In this document: piece after piece, positions 63,969-64,000 of the stretch
Layout: each line of letters opens with the position of its first letter
Position numbering within the stretch: position 1 is the first letter of the stretch
From: Muricoccus pecuniae
GTDB lineage: Bacteria; Pseudomonadota; Alphaproteobacteria; Acetobacterales; Acetobacteraceae
DNA: 64,000 nt
Direction: 5' to 3'
Assembly (NCBI RefSeq): GCF_014199205.1
Contig: NZ_JACIJD010000012.1
Coordinates: forward strand, 1-64,000
Program-made: the position numbers and the translations under genes
Notes under the pieces: model-generated
Told to the model about the DNA's origin: nothing
The model's input: only the letters and a program-made list of their open reading frames with translations
The model's database searches: none

Positions 63969-64000
63969 CACGCGGCCTCCCCCCCGTGTCCGACCCACCA
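63968..64000 (-). CDS. C-terminal end of an upstream SUF gene, probably sufD
   Basis: The minus strand at the right edge reads WWVGHGGEAA and a TGA that overlaps the sufS ATG as TGATG. In SUF operons of this group the gene before sufS is sufD. Only ten residues are visible, so the assignment rests on gene order. Confidence 0.5.
   Translation of the reverse strand, partial: WWVGHGGEAA

Overview
The window reads as chromosomal DNA of a very GC-rich alphaproteobacterium, most likely a Roseomonas-like member of the Acetobacteraceae. This is an inference from protein character: ParE, a SUF operon with SufU and SufT, a Bug/TctC solute-binding protein, many Tat-exported enzymes, and GTG/TTG starts with tightly overlapping operons. 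No rRNA, tRNA or CRISPR array was recognised. The species cannot be named from sequence alone.

Layout. (1) 1-2850 is a graveyard of mobile elements: the start of an IS5-family transposase running off the left edge, an unknown 205-aa gene, an internally deleted IS5-family transposase, an IS66 transposase remnant with several frameshifts, and a broken serine hydrolase. (2) 2850-5130 is an AT-richer spacer followed by two overlapping genes for a mannitol-1-phosphate-type dehydrogenase and a HAD phosphatase, a plausible two-step mannitol synthesis pair. (3) 5300-8830 holds a LysE exporter, a PaiB-like protein divergent from a MocR/GntR regulator, and an Lrp regulator. (4) 8939-21884 is an amine/amino-acid catabolic neighbourhood: a hydroxyacid dehydrogenase, an acetyltransferase, a type II haloacid dehalogenase-like protein, two FAD amine oxidases, a family-5 substrate-binding protein, a convergent Opp/Dpp permease operon ending in a MOSC gene, and a divergent XRE-cupin regulator.

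(5) 22314-26079 encodes a three-subunit PaoABC-type molybdenum aldehyde dehydrogenase, followed by a YehZYXW-type osmoprotectant ABC importer (26163-29894). (6) 30006-31631 carries 6-phosphogluconate dehydrogenase and gluconokinase. (7) 32024-34920 carries a small XRE-like protein, a LOV-domain hybrid histidine kinase (putative blue-light sensor) and a histidine phosphatase. (8) 35131-41832 contains a glycosyltransferase and a sugar-acid catabolic operon (frameshifted TctC, IlvD/Edd dehydratase, RraA-like aldolase, cysteine hydrolase) divergent from a GntR/FCD regulator with a clear palindrome between them.

(9) 41909-55276 is mostly core or housekeeping: purine permease, outer-membrane protein, MFS exporter, Dps, topoisomerase IV ParE, LysR with an aldo/keto reductase, amidohydrolase, topoisomerase IB and an esterase. 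(10) 55537-64000 holds a DEAD-box helicase with strongly charged tails, glutaryl-CoA dehydrogenase, an RlmD-type rRNA methyltransferase, an exported metallo-beta-lactamase-fold enzyme, and the distal end of a SUF operon (sufD end, sufS, sufU, sufT, sufA).

No wholly new defence or mobile system was recognised. The most interesting observations are local: the split mannitol pair, an 8-bp repeat frameshift in tctC, a strong-SD leader ORF before an SD-less permease, a Shine-Dalgarno sequence buried in a 12-bp hairpin, the LOV hybrid kinase, and the oppositely charged tails of the helicase.
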